DNA of 64,000 nt. Source: an uncultured Ardenticatenia bacterium. Lineage in GTDB: Bacteria > Chloroflexota > Anaerolineae > 4572-78 > NAK82. The notes beneath the pieces were generated by a model. The model saw only the letters and a list, made by a program, of their open reading frames with translations, did no database searches and had not been told where the DNA came from. Shown here one piece after another: positions 45,109 to 54,749 of the stretch; within the stretch, counting starts at the first letter, position 1; the number at the start of each line of letters is the position of its first letter. A program made the position numbers and the translations under genes. The stretch covers positions 62,001 through 126,000 of the forward strand of contig CAKZLO010000011.1 in assembly GCA_937127125.1 (NCBI GenBank), written 5' to 3'.

Positions 45109-46290
45109 ATGAGCCGTTATTTCAACGTCGCCCTCATTGCAGCTGTTGGCTTCCTGTACTGGGTGGGACTATATCTCTACGTGCCCACTCTACCCAATTA
45201 CATTCAGACGAAGACCAATGACCTGGCGATGGTGGGCACGATCCTCTCCATGTATGGCTTGTGGCAAGGGATCATCCGACTGCCGCTGGGCATCGCCGCG
45301 GACTGGTGCGGTCGCCGCAAACCCTTCGTGGCGAGTTGTCTGGTACTCCTGGCGATAGGGGCTTTCGTACTAGGTAGCGCACAAAATGCGAGCGGTCTGC
45401 TTATTGGCCGTATCATCACTGGCTTGGCAGCGGGTACTTGGGTGCCCCTGGTGGTCCTGTTCAATTCTTTCTTTCCGCCTGAAGATTCAGTGCGTGCTAC
45501 GGCTTTGCTCAACTTTGCTGCCTTCGCCGGCCGCATGCTAGCAACCAGCTTGAACGGCTGGCTAAATGAGCTGGGAGGCTACACTCTAGCCTTTTACCTT
45601 GCCGCAGGCGTGTCTGTGTTGGCTACGTTGGTGACATTGACGACAAAGGAAAAAGCACGCCCCCCAAGACCACCCTCTGTCGCCAGCCTGGGTAATCTTG
45701 TCACACGGCGTGATGTATTGTTGCCCTCTCTTTTATCCATAATTATTCACTATATTGCCTTTGGCACCACCTTTGGCTTTCTGCCTATCCTAGCGAAAGA
45801 GATGGGTGCCAGCGACGTAACACAAAGTATGCTGGTAACATTGAACGTCGCTCTGACAATCGTCAGCAGTATACTGGTGACATCGCTGGCCAAGCGGGTG
45901 AGCAACCGTCTGCTAGTCTATGTCAGCTGCGTGTCTGCTGCATTAGGGATAGTTTTGGCAGCATATGCTCCTTCGCTGCCACTCCTGTATGTAGCGCAAG
46001 CTTTTCTGGGCATTGGGTTTGGCATTGGCTACTCAGTCACCATGGGTATGAGCATCCAATATGTAGAAGATCGCGAGCGCACAACGGCAATGGGGCTCTA
46101 CCAAGCTCTCTACTCCATCGGGATGTTCGCTGGGCCTTGGATCAGTGGTATGGTGGCCGGCACAGTGGGTATCCGCACGATGTTGATCATTACAGCCCTT
46201 GCGACATTGTTGCCCAGTCTGTTTCTCACCAGCCTGTTGAGGACACGGGCGCACCCCGCAAGCAGAGCCGCTGCTGCCTCAAATCGCTGA
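45109..46290 (+). CDS. MFS transporter
   Basis: A 393-residue, 12-helix major facilitator protein. Motif A-like segment IIRLPLGIAADWCGRRKP lies between helices 2 and 3, and a central loop splits two six-helix halves. No substrate motif is recognised; similar proteins export drugs or sugars. AGGAGGT at 45094 is 8 bases before the ATG. It has its own promoter and shares a bidirectional terminator with the convergent groEL. Confidence 0.93.
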   Translation: MSRYFNVALIAAVGFLYWVGLYLYVPTLPNYIQTKTNDLAMVGTILSMYGLWQGIIRLPLGIAADWCGRRKPFVASCLVLLAIGAFVLGSAQNASGLLIGRIITGLAAGTWVPLVVLFNSFFPPEDSVRATALLNFAAFAGRMLATSLNGWLNELGGYTLAFYLAAGVSVLATLVTLTTKEKARPPRPPSVASLGNLVTRRDVLLPSLLSIIIHYIAFGTTFGFLPILAKEMGASDVTQSMLVTLNVALTIVSSILVTSLAKRVSNRLLVYVSCVSAALGIVLAAYAPSLPLLYVAQAFLGIGFGIGYSVTMGMSIQYVEDRERTTAMGLYQALYSIGMFAGPWISGMVAGTVGIRTMLIITALATLLPSLFLTSLLRTRAHPASRAAAASNR

Positions 46291-46320
46291 GGTCAACCCA
46301 ACAGCCGGGATATTCTCCAA

Positions 46321-46358
46321 GCAAAAGCCTCTCCTGACAAACTAGGAGAGGCTTTTGC
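46321..46358. terminator. Bidirectional terminator between MFS and groEL
   Basis: A perfect 15-bp stem (GCAAAAGCCTCTCCT, 46321-46335, with 46344-46358) and an 8-base loop. The stem ends in A and T runs, so both strands can form a stem plus T-tract. Confidence 0.9.
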
Positions 46359-46391
46359 TGCGTCACTCTGAAGTGTATCAGGGATGCTCTG

Positions 46392-48032
46392 TCACATCAT
46401 GCCACCCATACCACCTGGGCCACCGGGGGCTGGTTGCTCCTTTTCGGGGATGTCGGTGATGAGCGCTTCGGTGGTCAGAATCATCGCCGCAATCGAAGCC
46501 GCATTCTCCAACGCCCCACGCGTCACCTTGGCCGGGTCGATGATCCCCGCCTTCACCATGTCCACATAGTCCCCTGCCATCACATCATACCCAATGTTCT
46601 TGTTCCCTTGCTCACGCTGCCGCCGACGCACTTCCTCCACTACTACCGCACCGTCCAACCCCGCATTGCGCACTATCCCTCGCATCGGCTCCTCCAGCGC
46701 CCGACGCACCATACTCACCGCCGTCGCTTCATCCGGATACTCCGTCTTCACCTTCTCCAAGGCAGGGATGGCATTGATCAACGCCACACCGCCCCCAGGC
46801 ACAATCCCTTCCTCTACCGCCGCTCGCGTCGCACTCAACGCATCCTCCACCCGATGCTTCTTCTCCTTCAACTCCACCTCCGTCGCCGCGCCTACCCGAA
46901 TCACCGCTACCCCACCTGCCAACTTCGCCAATCGCTCCTGCAACTTCTCCTTGTCATAGTCACTCGTCGACGCCTCGATCTCCGCCTTGATCTGGTTGAT
47001 CCGCCCCTTGATCGCCGCCTCACTCCCAGCTCCACCAACTATCGTCGTCTCTTCCTTCGTCACCACTACCTTGCTGCAGCGACCCAGGTCCGCCAGCGTC
47101 GCCGTCTCCAACTTCCGCCCCGTCTCCTCACTGATCACCGTGCCACCCGTCAAGATCGCAATGTCCTGCAACATCGCCTTGCGCCGATCCCCAAATCCAG
47201 GCGCCTTCACCGCCACCACGTTGAACGTCCCGCGCAACTTGTTCAACACCAGCGTCGCCAACGCCTCACCATCCACATCCTCCGCGATCACCAACAAGTC
47301 CCGCTTCCCCGTCTGCACCAACTTCTCCAAAATCGGCACAATGTCACTCGCCGCACTAATCTTCTTCTCGTGAATCAGCACATACGGCTCCTCAATCACC
47401 GCCTCCATCGCATCCGGATTGGTGATAAAGTACGGCGATATGTACCCCCGATCAAATTGCATCCCTTCTACATACTCCGTCTCAAACGCCAACCCCTTGC
47501 TCTCCTCGACCGTGATCACCCCATCCTTGCCTACCTTGTCCATCACCTCCGCAATCAACTCCCCGATCTCCCGATCCTGCGCCGAAATCGACGCCACATT
47601 CGCGATCTCTTCCTTCGAGTTGATCTCAATCGCCATCTCCTTGATCGCCTGCGCTACCGCCTCCGTCGCCTTCTCAATCCCTCGCTTCAGCAACATCGGG
47701 TTCGCTCCAGCCGCCACATTCTTCAACCCCTCCGTCACCAACATGTGCGCCAACACCGTCGCCGTCGTCGTCCCATCTCCCGCTATGTCGTTCGTCTTCG
47801 TCGCCGCTTCCTTCAACAACTGGGCCCCCATGTTCTCAAACGGATCCTCCAACTGAATCTCCTTCGCCACCGTCACCCCATCGTGCGTCACCGTCGGAGC
47901 TCCCCACTTCTTGTCCAACGCCACGTTCCGCCCTTTCGGCCCCAGCGTCGTGGCCACCGCCTGCGCCATCATGTCAATCCCATTCTTCAACCGCCGTCGG
48001 GCATCTTCTTGAAAGATCAGCTGTTTAGCCAT
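46392..48032 (-). CDS. groEL: Chaperonin GroEL
   Basis: A 546-residue Hsp60, the ATP-dependent folding cage that acts with GroES. Typical segments are [38 protein letters not shown] and the C-terminal GGMGGMM tail. Codon choice is strongly biased (C or G in third positions), as for a highly expressed gene; this alone produces a long open frame on the opposite strand. It follows groES by 46 bases and is controlled by the CIRCE operator. Confidence 0.98.
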   Translation of the reverse strand: MAKQLIFQEDARRRLKNGIDMMAQAVATTLGPKGRNVALDKKWGAPTVTHDGVTVAKEIQLEDPFENMGAQLLKEAATKTNDIAGDGTTTATVLAHMLVTEGLKNVAAGANPMLLKRGIEKATEAVAQAIKEMAIEINSKEEIANVASISAQDREIGELIAEVMDKVGKDGVITVEESKGLAFETEYVEGMQFDRGYISPYFITNPDAMEAVIEEPYVLIHEKKISAASDIVPILEKLVQTGKRDLLVIAEDVDGEALATLVLNKLRGTFNVVAVKAPGFGDRRKAMLQDIAILTGGTVISEETGRKLETATLADLGRCSKVVVTKEETTIVGGAGSEAAIKGRINQIKAEIEASTSDYDKEKLQERLAKLAGGVAVIRVGAATEVELKEKKHRVEDALSATRAAVEEGIVPGGGVALINAIPALEKVKTEYPDEATAVSMVRRALEEPMRGIVRNAGLDGAVVVEEVRRRQREQGNKNIGYDVMAGDYVDMVKAGIIDPAKVTRGALENAASIAAMILTTEALITDIPEKEQPAPGGPGGMGGMM

Positions 48033-48078
48033 TTGTATTTCTCAACTTCCTTTCCGTAGGATAGCAATGAACCTTGCG

Positions 48079-48372
48079 CTACTCGATGACGGCCAGAATA
48101 TCATTTTCGCGCAGAATCAAGTATTTCTTGTCCTTGATTTTCACCTCAGTGCCACTGTAACGACCATACAGCACTGTATCACCCACTTTGACTTCGATGG
48201 GGATGCGCTTGCCCTGATCGTCACGGGAGCCGGGCCCAATGGCCAGTACCTTGCCCCTTTGCGGTCTTTCCTTAGCTGTCTCGGGCAAGATAATACCGCC
48301 TGGAGTTACTTCTTCACTCTCAAGCGGCTCTACAATGACGCGATCCCCTAGAGGGGTAAGACTGAGGGACAT
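48079..48372 (-). CDS. groES: Co-chaperonin GroES
   Basis: A 97-residue Hsp10 lid. [14 protein letters not shown] at the start, [16 protein letters not shown] (mobile loop), [13 protein letters not shown] and DILAVIE at the end are standard. AAGGAGGT, a full Shine-Dalgarno match, lies 8 bases before the ATG. The CIRCE element is 54-80 bases upstream. Confidence 0.98.
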   Translation of the reverse strand: MSLSLTPLGDRVIVEPLESEEVTPGGIILPETAKERPQRGKVLAIGPGSRDDQGKRIPIEVKVGDTVLYGRYSGTEVKIKDKKYLILRENDILAVIE

Positions 48373-48425
48373 AACGAGACCTCCTTGTAGTGTAAAAAAT
48401 AGTTAAAAGACGCTGCACAAAAGTG

Positions 48426-48452
48426 CTAGCACTCTTGAGACCAGAGTGCCAA
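48426..48452 (-). promoter_or_regulatory. CIRCE operator of groESL
   Basis: CTAGCACTC (48426-48434), nine bases, then GAGTGCCAA (48444-48452): one mismatch per arm from TTAGCACTC-N9-GAGTGCTAA. It is the binding site of HrcA, the heat-shock repressor; no hrcA is in the window. Confidence 0.9.
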
Positions 48453-48561
48453 AGTGGATGGATGATACTGTCTCGAGGGGGATTTGTCAAATATTCTAGG
48501 CAGGAAGGTCAGGAAGATGGAAGGCCTTTCCAGTTTTCTTATACCTATTGCACCCGGCTAC

Positions 48562-49500
48562 CTAGTTCCGAACTGCAGCCAATGCTCCACGCTGCTCGCT
48601 TTCGAGCCCACTCAAGTGGATCAGAGATGCTCCATGGGGATCGTGGCAGGCACGGTTGAACCTCGCACGCGCGAGAGAGGAAGTGGCATAGCAATAGATG
48701 CAACCCAACGTGCAGGTATCGTATGCGCCGATATCCTTGCTCACGACACAACCACACGCCGCCCGCTGACCAGGATCTTTGCGCGAGGTCACCTCAATAC
48801 TAAATGTCTGCCGAATGTACTCGTCATCAACACACTTGCCCGGACGGACGCCATATGGTCGCAGGTCTGCCTCTTCGGCACAACTTACAATGTCGATTCC
48901 ATGATCGCGAGCAACTGTTGCCAAGCTGCTCACCAGATTCAGAAAGCGTGCATCGGAAGCTTCTGGGGCGACAACGGATGCCCTACGAGCAGCCAACTCG
49001 CGCATATGTCGCACCGTCTTGCGGTACATCGTACAACGACTGACCACACAACGGCTAGTATATCCTTGCAACGCCCTCGCGATGTGCACAAAGTTGTGAT
49101 AATGGAAATTGACATCACACAGCGAGCCAAGAAGGATTGGATCATAGCGCCAGAACACCCTTGCAGCCCCAACTCGGCGTGATAGCTCCTGGAAAGTTTT
49201 CAGCGCTACCTCCAGCGGCGGGGTGAATGGATCGATCTCACGCGGATAGCCTAGCAGTGTGTAATGGAAGTAGTATCGGTAACCACGCCGGTCCAGTTCA
49301 TCCAGATAAGCGAAAAGTGGGCGCGGATGGCGCGTCCAGAAGACAATCACGTCGACGTCCTCCGTTCGGAGCGAGACCGTACTAACCTGGCGCGGGTTGA
49401 ACGGATTGGGCACAAGACAATAACCGGCACGGATACGCCGGATAAACCATTCCGCATACAACGCGGGAATATCTGTACGGCGGCTGGCACTGATAATCAT
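48562..49500 (-). CDS. DUF1848 protein (Fe-S/radical SAM-like)
   Basis: A 312-residue member of DUF1848. The N-terminus IISASRRTDIPALYAEWF and VDVIVFWTRHPRPL are family signatures, and the C-terminal CGCVVSKDIGAYDTCTLGCIYCYA carries five Cys, a probable Fe-S site close to radical SAM in spacing (C-x3-C-x2-C: CTLGCIYC). Function unproven. The ATG lies 9 bases after the pncC stop, so it is the last gene of the Suf/ATPase/cinA row. A typical ribosome site is lacking. Confidence 0.88.
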   Translation of the reverse strand: MIISASRRTDIPALYAEWFIRRIRAGYCLVPNPFNPRQVSTVSLRTEDVDVIVFWTRHPRPLFAYLDELDRRGYRYYFHYTLLGYPREIDPFTPPLEVALKTFQELSRRVGAARVFWRYDPILLGSLCDVNFHYHNFVHIARALQGYTSRCVVSRCTMYRKTVRHMRELAARRASVVAPEASDARFLNLVSSLATVARDHGIDIVSCAEEADLRPYGVRPGKCVDDEYIRQTFSIEVTSRKDPGQRAACGCVVSKDIGAYDTCTLGCIYCYATSSLARARFNRACHDPHGASLIHLSGLESEQRGALAAVRN

Positions 49501-49509
49501 GAGAGAGGC

Positions 49510-49992
49510 TTATGGATGGAAAAGATAGTCGTACAGCAACAACAATGCTGCACGAGCCGAAGATGATTTATTAGCAGCTCGATCACCACGCCATACATAG
49601 CGGCGGCACCATTGCTGATCCGGTGCATCCAATGCTATATATACCAACCCCACTGGCTTATCCGGTGTACCTCCTCCCGGGCCCGCAATGCCTGTCACTG
49701 CAAGCGCCACATGAGCACCCAGCAGCCGCCGTGCCCCCGCTGCCATCTCGCGCGCGGTAGCCTCACTAACCGCACCGTGCTCAAGCAATGTGGCATTCCG
49801 AACACCCAGCAGCTGTTCCTTAGCTTCGTTCGAATAGGCGATCACACCACCGAGGAAGTAATCTGAGCTACCCGGCACATCAGTGATCAAGTGGCCCAAC
49901 AAGCCACCCGTGCACGACTCGGCCAGTGCCAGAGTCCAGCGGCGGGTGCGCAACAGATCTCCTATTGCAGCAGATAGTTGGGCAGAGTCCAT
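49510..49992 (-). CDS. pncC: Nicotinamide-nucleotide amidohydrolase
   Basis: About 160 residues from ATG 49992 (GTG 50022 is also open). This stand-alone CinA C-terminal domain deamidates NMN to nicotinate mononucleotide, recycling NMN left by DNA ligase. Catalytic segments are intact: LAESCTGGLLGHLIT, GGVIAYSNEAKEQLLGV and TGIAGPGGGTPDKPVGLVYIA. It lies directly downstream of the cinA gene, whose own amidase domain looks degenerate. Confidence 0.93.
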   Translation of the reverse strand: MDSAQLSAAIGDLLRTRRWTLALAESCTGGLLGHLITDVPGSSDYFLGGVIAYSNEAKEQLLGVRNATLLEHGAVSEATAREMAAGARRLLGAHVALAVTGIAGPGGGTPDKPVGLVYIALDAPDQQWCRRYVWRGDRAANKSSSARAALLLLYDYLFHP

Positions 49993-50060
49993 TTCACCAG
50001 AATTCTCACCAGGATCAGGCACAGGTGGCTTACTTCAGACCTGCGCCGTATGGCCATCTG

Positions 50061-51290
50061 TCAGGGGTCAAGGGGAGCGATGCCCAGCAAGTAGCGCCGC
50101 AACATATCCAGTGCACGGACAGTGATCCAACGACGCGTCAGGTCATTTTCGCTTCCAAAACGATAAGCCCGGGTGATACTCGTTTCCCCGTCTGACAGGG
50201 ATATGTATGCCATTGGGGGCACATTGTCTGAATCCGCCAACATGCCGAGTAATGCCAAAGCCAGCTGACTGCCGCTTTCAGCTCGGAGTCGCGCAGCAGC
50301 CTCCTCAGCAACTTGTTTGGCGCCAGCACGGCGCCAGACGTCTTCCAGGCGCAACCCAGTCAGCAACGCAGCTGCATCAGGATAACGTTGGTCAGCGATC
50401 AATATCCTTTGGCGTTCGACACCACGCAACAGATCAGCTACTTGTCCACCCGTCACACTATCCGCTAGTGCAATAGTACGCTCTCGCTGTTCCAGCAGGT
50501 CGTACACCACACCCTCTAACGTCTGCTCATCCGTGCCGAAGATCACATCACCCAGCCGCCGACGTATTTCTGCCTCGATTGGTGCAATGAGCTGAGCAGC
50601 TTCTTCACGTGTGGAAGATTTCGCAGTGATGCGGATGTCTACCTGACCGAGATGAGCTGCTAACCCCACAGTAGGGTTACTGCCGTGCATCAGATCGCCG
50701 ATCAATGCGTCGATCTGGCTCTCGCCGATATTACATGTGCGCAGTACGCGCGGAAAGATGATCGTCTCGTACCCAAGGCGTCGTTTGAGGTAAGGAATAA
50801 CATGGGTGCGCATGAGATGTTCCAGCTCACGCGGCACACCCGGCAAACAGATGATAGTACCACGCATATCCTCGACGATGAAACCAGGTGCAGTTCCCTC
50901 ACTGTTTTCTAGGATGATAGCACCCTCAGGCACATGCGCTTGCCGACGATTATTCTCGCTCATCGGCCGTCCAAAGCGGGCAAACCGTGCTGCGATCTGA
51001 TCCAACAGATGCTGATGAAAGACCAGTGGACGGCCCGTGACATCTGCCACCGCCTCGCGCGTCACGTCGTCTACGGTAGGGCCCAATCCACCGGAGGTTA
51101 GCACGATGTCGGAACGCTCCAAGGCCAGCCGCAACACAGCTGCGATACGAGCACGGTTGTCCCCCACTACCGTCTTGTAGTACAGATCTAACCCGATGTC
51201 ACGCAGCATGCGCGCCAGCATTGTGGAGTTCGTGTCCACTATCTCGCCAAGCAGCAATTCACTGCCCGTCACTACAATCTCTGCGTGCAC
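50061..51290 (-). CDS. cinA: CinA with degenerate amidase domain
   Basis: A 409-residue competence/damage-inducible CinA. The N-terminal MoCF-like domain (VVTGSELLLGEIVDTNS, TSGGLGPTVDD) is the ADP-ribose pyrophosphatase part. The C-terminal half aligns with PncC but has ADSVTGGQV in place of AESCTGGLL, lacks the GGVIAYSNEAK segment and TGIAGPGG. The amidase is therefore probably inactive and the function covered by pncC downstream. GTG start with GAGAGGTAG upstream. Not far from the NAD-related pncB of the window. Confidence 0.9.
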   Translation of the reverse strand: MHAEIVVTGSELLLGEIVDTNSTMLARMLRDIGLDLYYKTVVGDNRARIAAVLRLALERSDIVLTSGGLGPTVDDVTREAVADVTGRPLVFHQHLLDQIAARFARFGRPMSENNRRQAHVPEGAIILENSEGTAPGFIVEDMRGTIICLPGVPRELEHLMRTHVIPYLKRRLGYETIIFPRVLRTCNIGESQIDALIGDLMHGSNPTVGLAAHLGQVDIRITAKSSTREEAAQLIAPIEAEIRRRLGDVIFGTDEQTLEGVVYDLLEQRERTIALADSVTGGQVADLLRGVERQRILIADQRYPDAAALLTGLRLEDVWRRAGAKQVAEEAAARLRAESGSQLALALLGMLADSDNVPPMAYISLSDGETSITRAYRFGSENDLTRRWITVRALDMLRRYLLGIAPLDP

Positions 51291-51362
51291 AGCCTACCTC
51301 TCTCATTCCACAGCAGAAAGTTGCATTTGCTCATCATCAGCTAGCCACCACCTCAAACACTT

Positions 51363-53579
51363 TCAGACTGCTGGACTCGGTGAGCGCAGAAGGCGCATGC
51401 CGTTCAATGTCACTAATAGTGAAGTACCCATATCAGCGGCCACCGCCATCCACATAGTGCCCATACCCAGTGCCACCAACACCACGAACAATAACTTAAG
51501 GCCCAAGCTCAATGCTAGATTCACCTGGACGGTGCGCATAGCAGCACGCGCAAGGGCAAAGACAAAAGGCAGGCGGCGTAGATCGTCGCTCATGAACACC
51601 ACATCAGCAGTCTCCATTGCCTGCGCCGTACCACCTACTGCGGCACCAATGGCGATGCCCACATCAGCAGCAGCCAAGGCAGGTGCATCGTTAATACCAT
51701 CACCGACCATAGCGACGCCGCCATACCGCGAGCGTAACGCCTGTACAGCAGTAGCTTTTTCTTCGGGTAACAGCTCCGCACGCGTGTCCTTAATACCCAG
51801 CTGATAACCCACCTGGGTGCCGACCGCGGCATCATCTCCACTGAGCATCACCAGTTTAGAGAAGCCCATTCCCTTCAGCATGTCCAATGCCTCACGGCTG
51901 GTCGGCCGTACCGCGTCCGCCACAGTGATGGTGCCGACATATTCACCGTCTGCAGCCACCATCAACGGCGTACGACCCAACTGGGCGTCGCGTTCGGCGG
52001 CGACGCAATGTTCTTCTGGATGGGGCACCTTCTGGCCAAAATAGGTGTGGCTGCCAATCATTACCTCGCGATCTTCCACTCGGCCCGTAACGCCACGGCC
52101 AGGTAGTGCTGTGACCGTCTCCGCAGCAGGATAGCGTGTGTGTAGGCTGTAACGAGTGGCCTCATCGACTACAGCACGTGCCAAAGGATGTTCACTATGT
52201 CGTTCGACAGCGCTGGCCAAGGCTAACAGCTCTGCACAATCCGTACAGTGCTGCGCGGTACCATCTGCATCGGCATGATTAGCGGGGCGCACAGAGACAA
52301 CGACAGGACGACCATAGGTTAACGTGCCCGTCTTGTCAAAGGCGACAGTGCGCACCTGGGCCAACATTTCCAAATAAGCGCCCCCCTTAATCAGCACACC
52401 GTGCCGAGCTGCATTGCTGATTGCACTAATAATGGTGACCGGCGTGCTAATGACAAGTGCGCACGGGCAGGCCACCACAAGCAATGCCAAACCGCGATAT
52501 AACCATCCAGCACTAGGAACAGCCAGATCCACAAACGGTTGTCCTAAGAGGATGGGCGGTAACGTCATCACCAGTCCTGCTAATGCAACGACGGCCGGAG
52601 TATAATAGCGAGCGAAACGATCCACGAAGCGCTGTGTTGCAGCACGTCTCGCCTGAGCTTCTTGTACCAGCTGGATCAGACGGCTGAGCACTGTGTCAGA
52701 GGCCAAACGTGTCACTTCCACCTCTATGGCGCCTTCACCATTGATGCTCCCAGCCAACACCTCGCTGCCGGGTTCCTTGTCTATTGGGCGGCTTTCGCCT
52801 GTGATGGGTGCCTGGTTCACTGTCGAGAGGCCGGCAATGACGCGCCCATCAACTGGGATGCGTTCACCGGGTCTGACCAGAATGACATCACCAGGGCGAA
52901 GCACTGTCACTGTCACCTCTTCAGATTCAGATGTCAGTTCGCCGCCACGATGGGAACGCAACAATGTAGCTCTCTCAGGCATCAGCTCAACCAGGCTGCG
53001 AATAGCGTGACGTGCTCGTTCGCTCGTGTAGCTCTCCAGAGCCTCCCCAATGGCGAAAAGCACCATAACCATCCCAGCCTCAGTAAAAGCACCGATAGCA
53101 ACTGCACCAAAGCCGGCAATGCTCATTAGCACATTGATATTGATGTCACGATTAACGCGAACAGCCTGCCACGCGCTGCGCGCAATCGGAAAACCGGCTG
53201 CCAGCCAGGCACCCAACGATGCAATCGTGACAAGTGAGTGGTGTATGCCCAGCAGCTCCTCGAGAATCACACCAGGCAGTATGAGCACCAAGCCCAGTAA
53301 CGCCAAGCGTGTGTCACTGCGCTGCCACATGAAGCGCAGCAAACTGATTGAGCTCGCTGAAGCATCCTTTCGCTCTTCCACGGCTTCTATGAGATTGTAA
53401 CCCAGCTCATGCACACGAGCTGCTAGTGTGGCTGGGGATACGTCCCCCACAACGTCCAACCTGCCGGATGCAAAGTCTACCTGACACTCCTGCACACCGG
53501 GCAGGCGCTTTACGCCATCCTCAATCGTTCGTGCGCAACTGGGGCAGTCTAGACCGGTGACACAAAATGTCTGTCGCAT
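51363..53579 (-). CDS. Zn/Cd/Pb-type heavy-metal P1B ATPase
   Basis: A 738-residue copper-family-like pump. The N-terminal HMA domain has GLDCPSCA. The transmembrane metal site is CPCALVIS; DKTGTLT (phospho-Asp), SEHPLA and GDGINDAPALAAADVGIA follow. The C-terminal helices have GLKLLF and AVAADMGTSLLV, whose Lys and Asp match the P1B-2 (ZntA-type) Zn/Cd site rather than the Cu type. It exports Zn, Cd or Pb from the cytoplasm. Start 30 bases after the sufB-like stop, same strand; no metal-responsive regulator is adjacent. Confidence 0.93.
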   Translation of the reverse strand: MRQTFCVTGLDCPSCARTIEDGVKRLPGVQECQVDFASGRLDVVGDVSPATLAARVHELGYNLIEAVEERKDASASSISLLRFMWQRSDTRLALLGLVLILPGVILEELLGIHHSLVTIASLGAWLAAGFPIARSAWQAVRVNRDININVLMSIAGFGAVAIGAFTEAGMVMVLFAIGEALESYTSERARHAIRSLVELMPERATLLRSHRGGELTSESEEVTVTVLRPGDVILVRPGERIPVDGRVIAGLSTVNQAPITGESRPIDKEPGSEVLAGSINGEGAIEVEVTRLASDTVLSRLIQLVQEAQARRAATQRFVDRFARYYTPAVVALAGLVMTLPPILLGQPFVDLAVPSAGWLYRGLALLVVACPCALVISTPVTIISAISNAARHGVLIKGGAYLEMLAQVRTVAFDKTGTLTYGRPVVVSVRPANHADADGTAQHCTDCAELLALASAVERHSEHPLARAVVDEATRYSLHTRYPAAETVTALPGRGVTGRVEDREVMIGSHTYFGQKVPHPEEHCVAAERDAQLGRTPLMVAADGEYVGTITVADAVRPTSREALDMLKGMGFSKLVMLSGDDAAVGTQVGYQLGIKDTRAELLPEEKATAVQALRSRYGGVAMVGDGINDAPALAAADVGIAIGAAVGGTAQAMETADVVFMSDDLRRLPFVFALARAAMRTVQVNLALSLGLKLLFVVLVALGMGTMWMAVAADMGTSLLVTLNGMRLLRSPSPAV

Positions 53580-53608
53580 TTCCCGTAATCAGAGGATTTT
53601 CCACGCAG

Positions 53609-54748
53609 CTATTTGCGTTCCCCGTGTCCTGCCAGAGCAGCGATCTCCCCGATACGCGCGTCCAGCTCAGCGCTCAGACCTTCAATATCGGCATCCAGGA
53701 AGCCGCGGATGATCATTGAGATGGCTTCGTGTTCTTCCATGCCCCGTGACATCAGGTACTCCACCTGTTCCGGTGCCACCTTGCCTACACTTGCTTCGTG
53801 GCTCATCTGAGCCTCAGGATGGAAGGAACGCAAACCAGGCACTGATTCGATGAATCCATCTTCACCCGGGTCAAGTAACATGCCGGCACAATCCACGTGC
53901 GCCCTGCAGCGCGCATTGCCCACCAGGAAGCCGCGCTGGTACATCTTGCCGCCTGTGCAGACCCCACGGTGCACGAGCTCGGCGCCGCTATCTTCTCCAT
54001 TTAACCACACTTCCCCGCCAGTATCGATGATAGATCCTCGGGAACCCAAGATGACGGTCATATATTTGGCAGTGGCACGGACACCGTTCAGGTACGTGCG
54101 TGGATTGCTCTGGATGTCCAACGCGGGTCGCAGCGAGACATAATTGTTGATGTAATGGCTATGATCACCCACAGCAACAGCAGCACGCGGCCGCACGATC
54201 ACCTCAGGCCCCCAACTGTGCACCATAGTGAAAGTCAGTGTAGCATTCGCACCCACGTAAGCTTCATTGACCGCCAGGTGATAACCGCTGCGCACGGCAC
54301 GACCAGTGGTACAACCGGTGATCAGGTGGAGCTCTGTGTCGTCCTCTAGTACCACCACATTATGCAGCTTCTGTGACAGCCCTTCGTGTGAGATGAACAA
54401 ACCAGCTTGTGCTGGCCGGGTGATCCGCGTCCCCTGGCGCACCCAGATGAAATAACCCTGTGGCTCTGCCTCAGCTGCTACTTGGCGTGTGACCTCATCC
54501 TGATCGGGAGAGATTAGCTTCCAATAGTAGCGCTCACGTAGCCAATCGTAGCGGCGTAAGGCTTCTGCAATGGGCATCATCTCCAGCCCCTCACGGTAAG
54601 TCTGCACGCACAGAGGCAAATGATCTCGCAGCACATAAGTGCCAGCGCGCACTTGTGGCTCATCAGGGCGGATCTGAACCCCAACGTCAGCCAGTGTCTG
54701 CACTTCATCCGGCGCGACAACGTCTACGGTGTTGAGTGACTTCGCCAT
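53609..54748 (-). CDS. SufB/SufD-like Fe-S scaffold protein
   Basis: A 379-residue beta-helix protein of the SufB/SufD family. Segments seen: VRQGTRITRPAQAGLFIS, VVVLEDDTELHLITGCTTG, HSWGPEV, YMTVILGSRGSIIDTGGEVW, AHVDCAGMLLDP and the C-terminal HEASVGKVAPEQVEYLMSRG, in which Glu and His fit a SufB-type site. It is shorter than canonical SufB (about 470) and is alone. GAGGGAG lies inside the end of the sufC-like gene, whose stop is 1 base away. It likely scaffolds Fe-S assembly with that ATPase. Confidence 0.88.
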   Translation of the reverse strand: MAKSLNTVDVVAPDEVQTLADVGVQIRPDEPQVRAGTYVLRDHLPLCVQTYREGLEMMPIAEALRRYDWLRERYYWKLISPDQDEVTRQVAAEAEPQGYFIWVRQGTRITRPAQAGLFISHEGLSQKLHNVVVLEDDTELHLITGCTTGRAVRSGYHLAVNEAYVGANATLTFTMVHSWGPEVIVRPRAAVAVGDHSHYINNYVSLRPALDIQSNPRTYLNGVRATAKYMTVILGSRGSIIDTGGEVWLNGEDSGAELVHRGVCTGGKMYQRGFLVGNARCRAHVDCAGMLLDPGEDGFIESVPGLRSFHPEAQMSHEASVGKVAPEQVEYLMSRGMEEHEAISMIIRGFLDADIEGLSAELDARIGEIAALAGHGERK

Positions 54749-54749
54749 A

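Noticed and set aside
46434-48059. 541-codon open frame opposite groEL
   Set aside because: It arises from the strong third-position bias of groEL; the translation is Arg/His/Leu-rich with no known motif.
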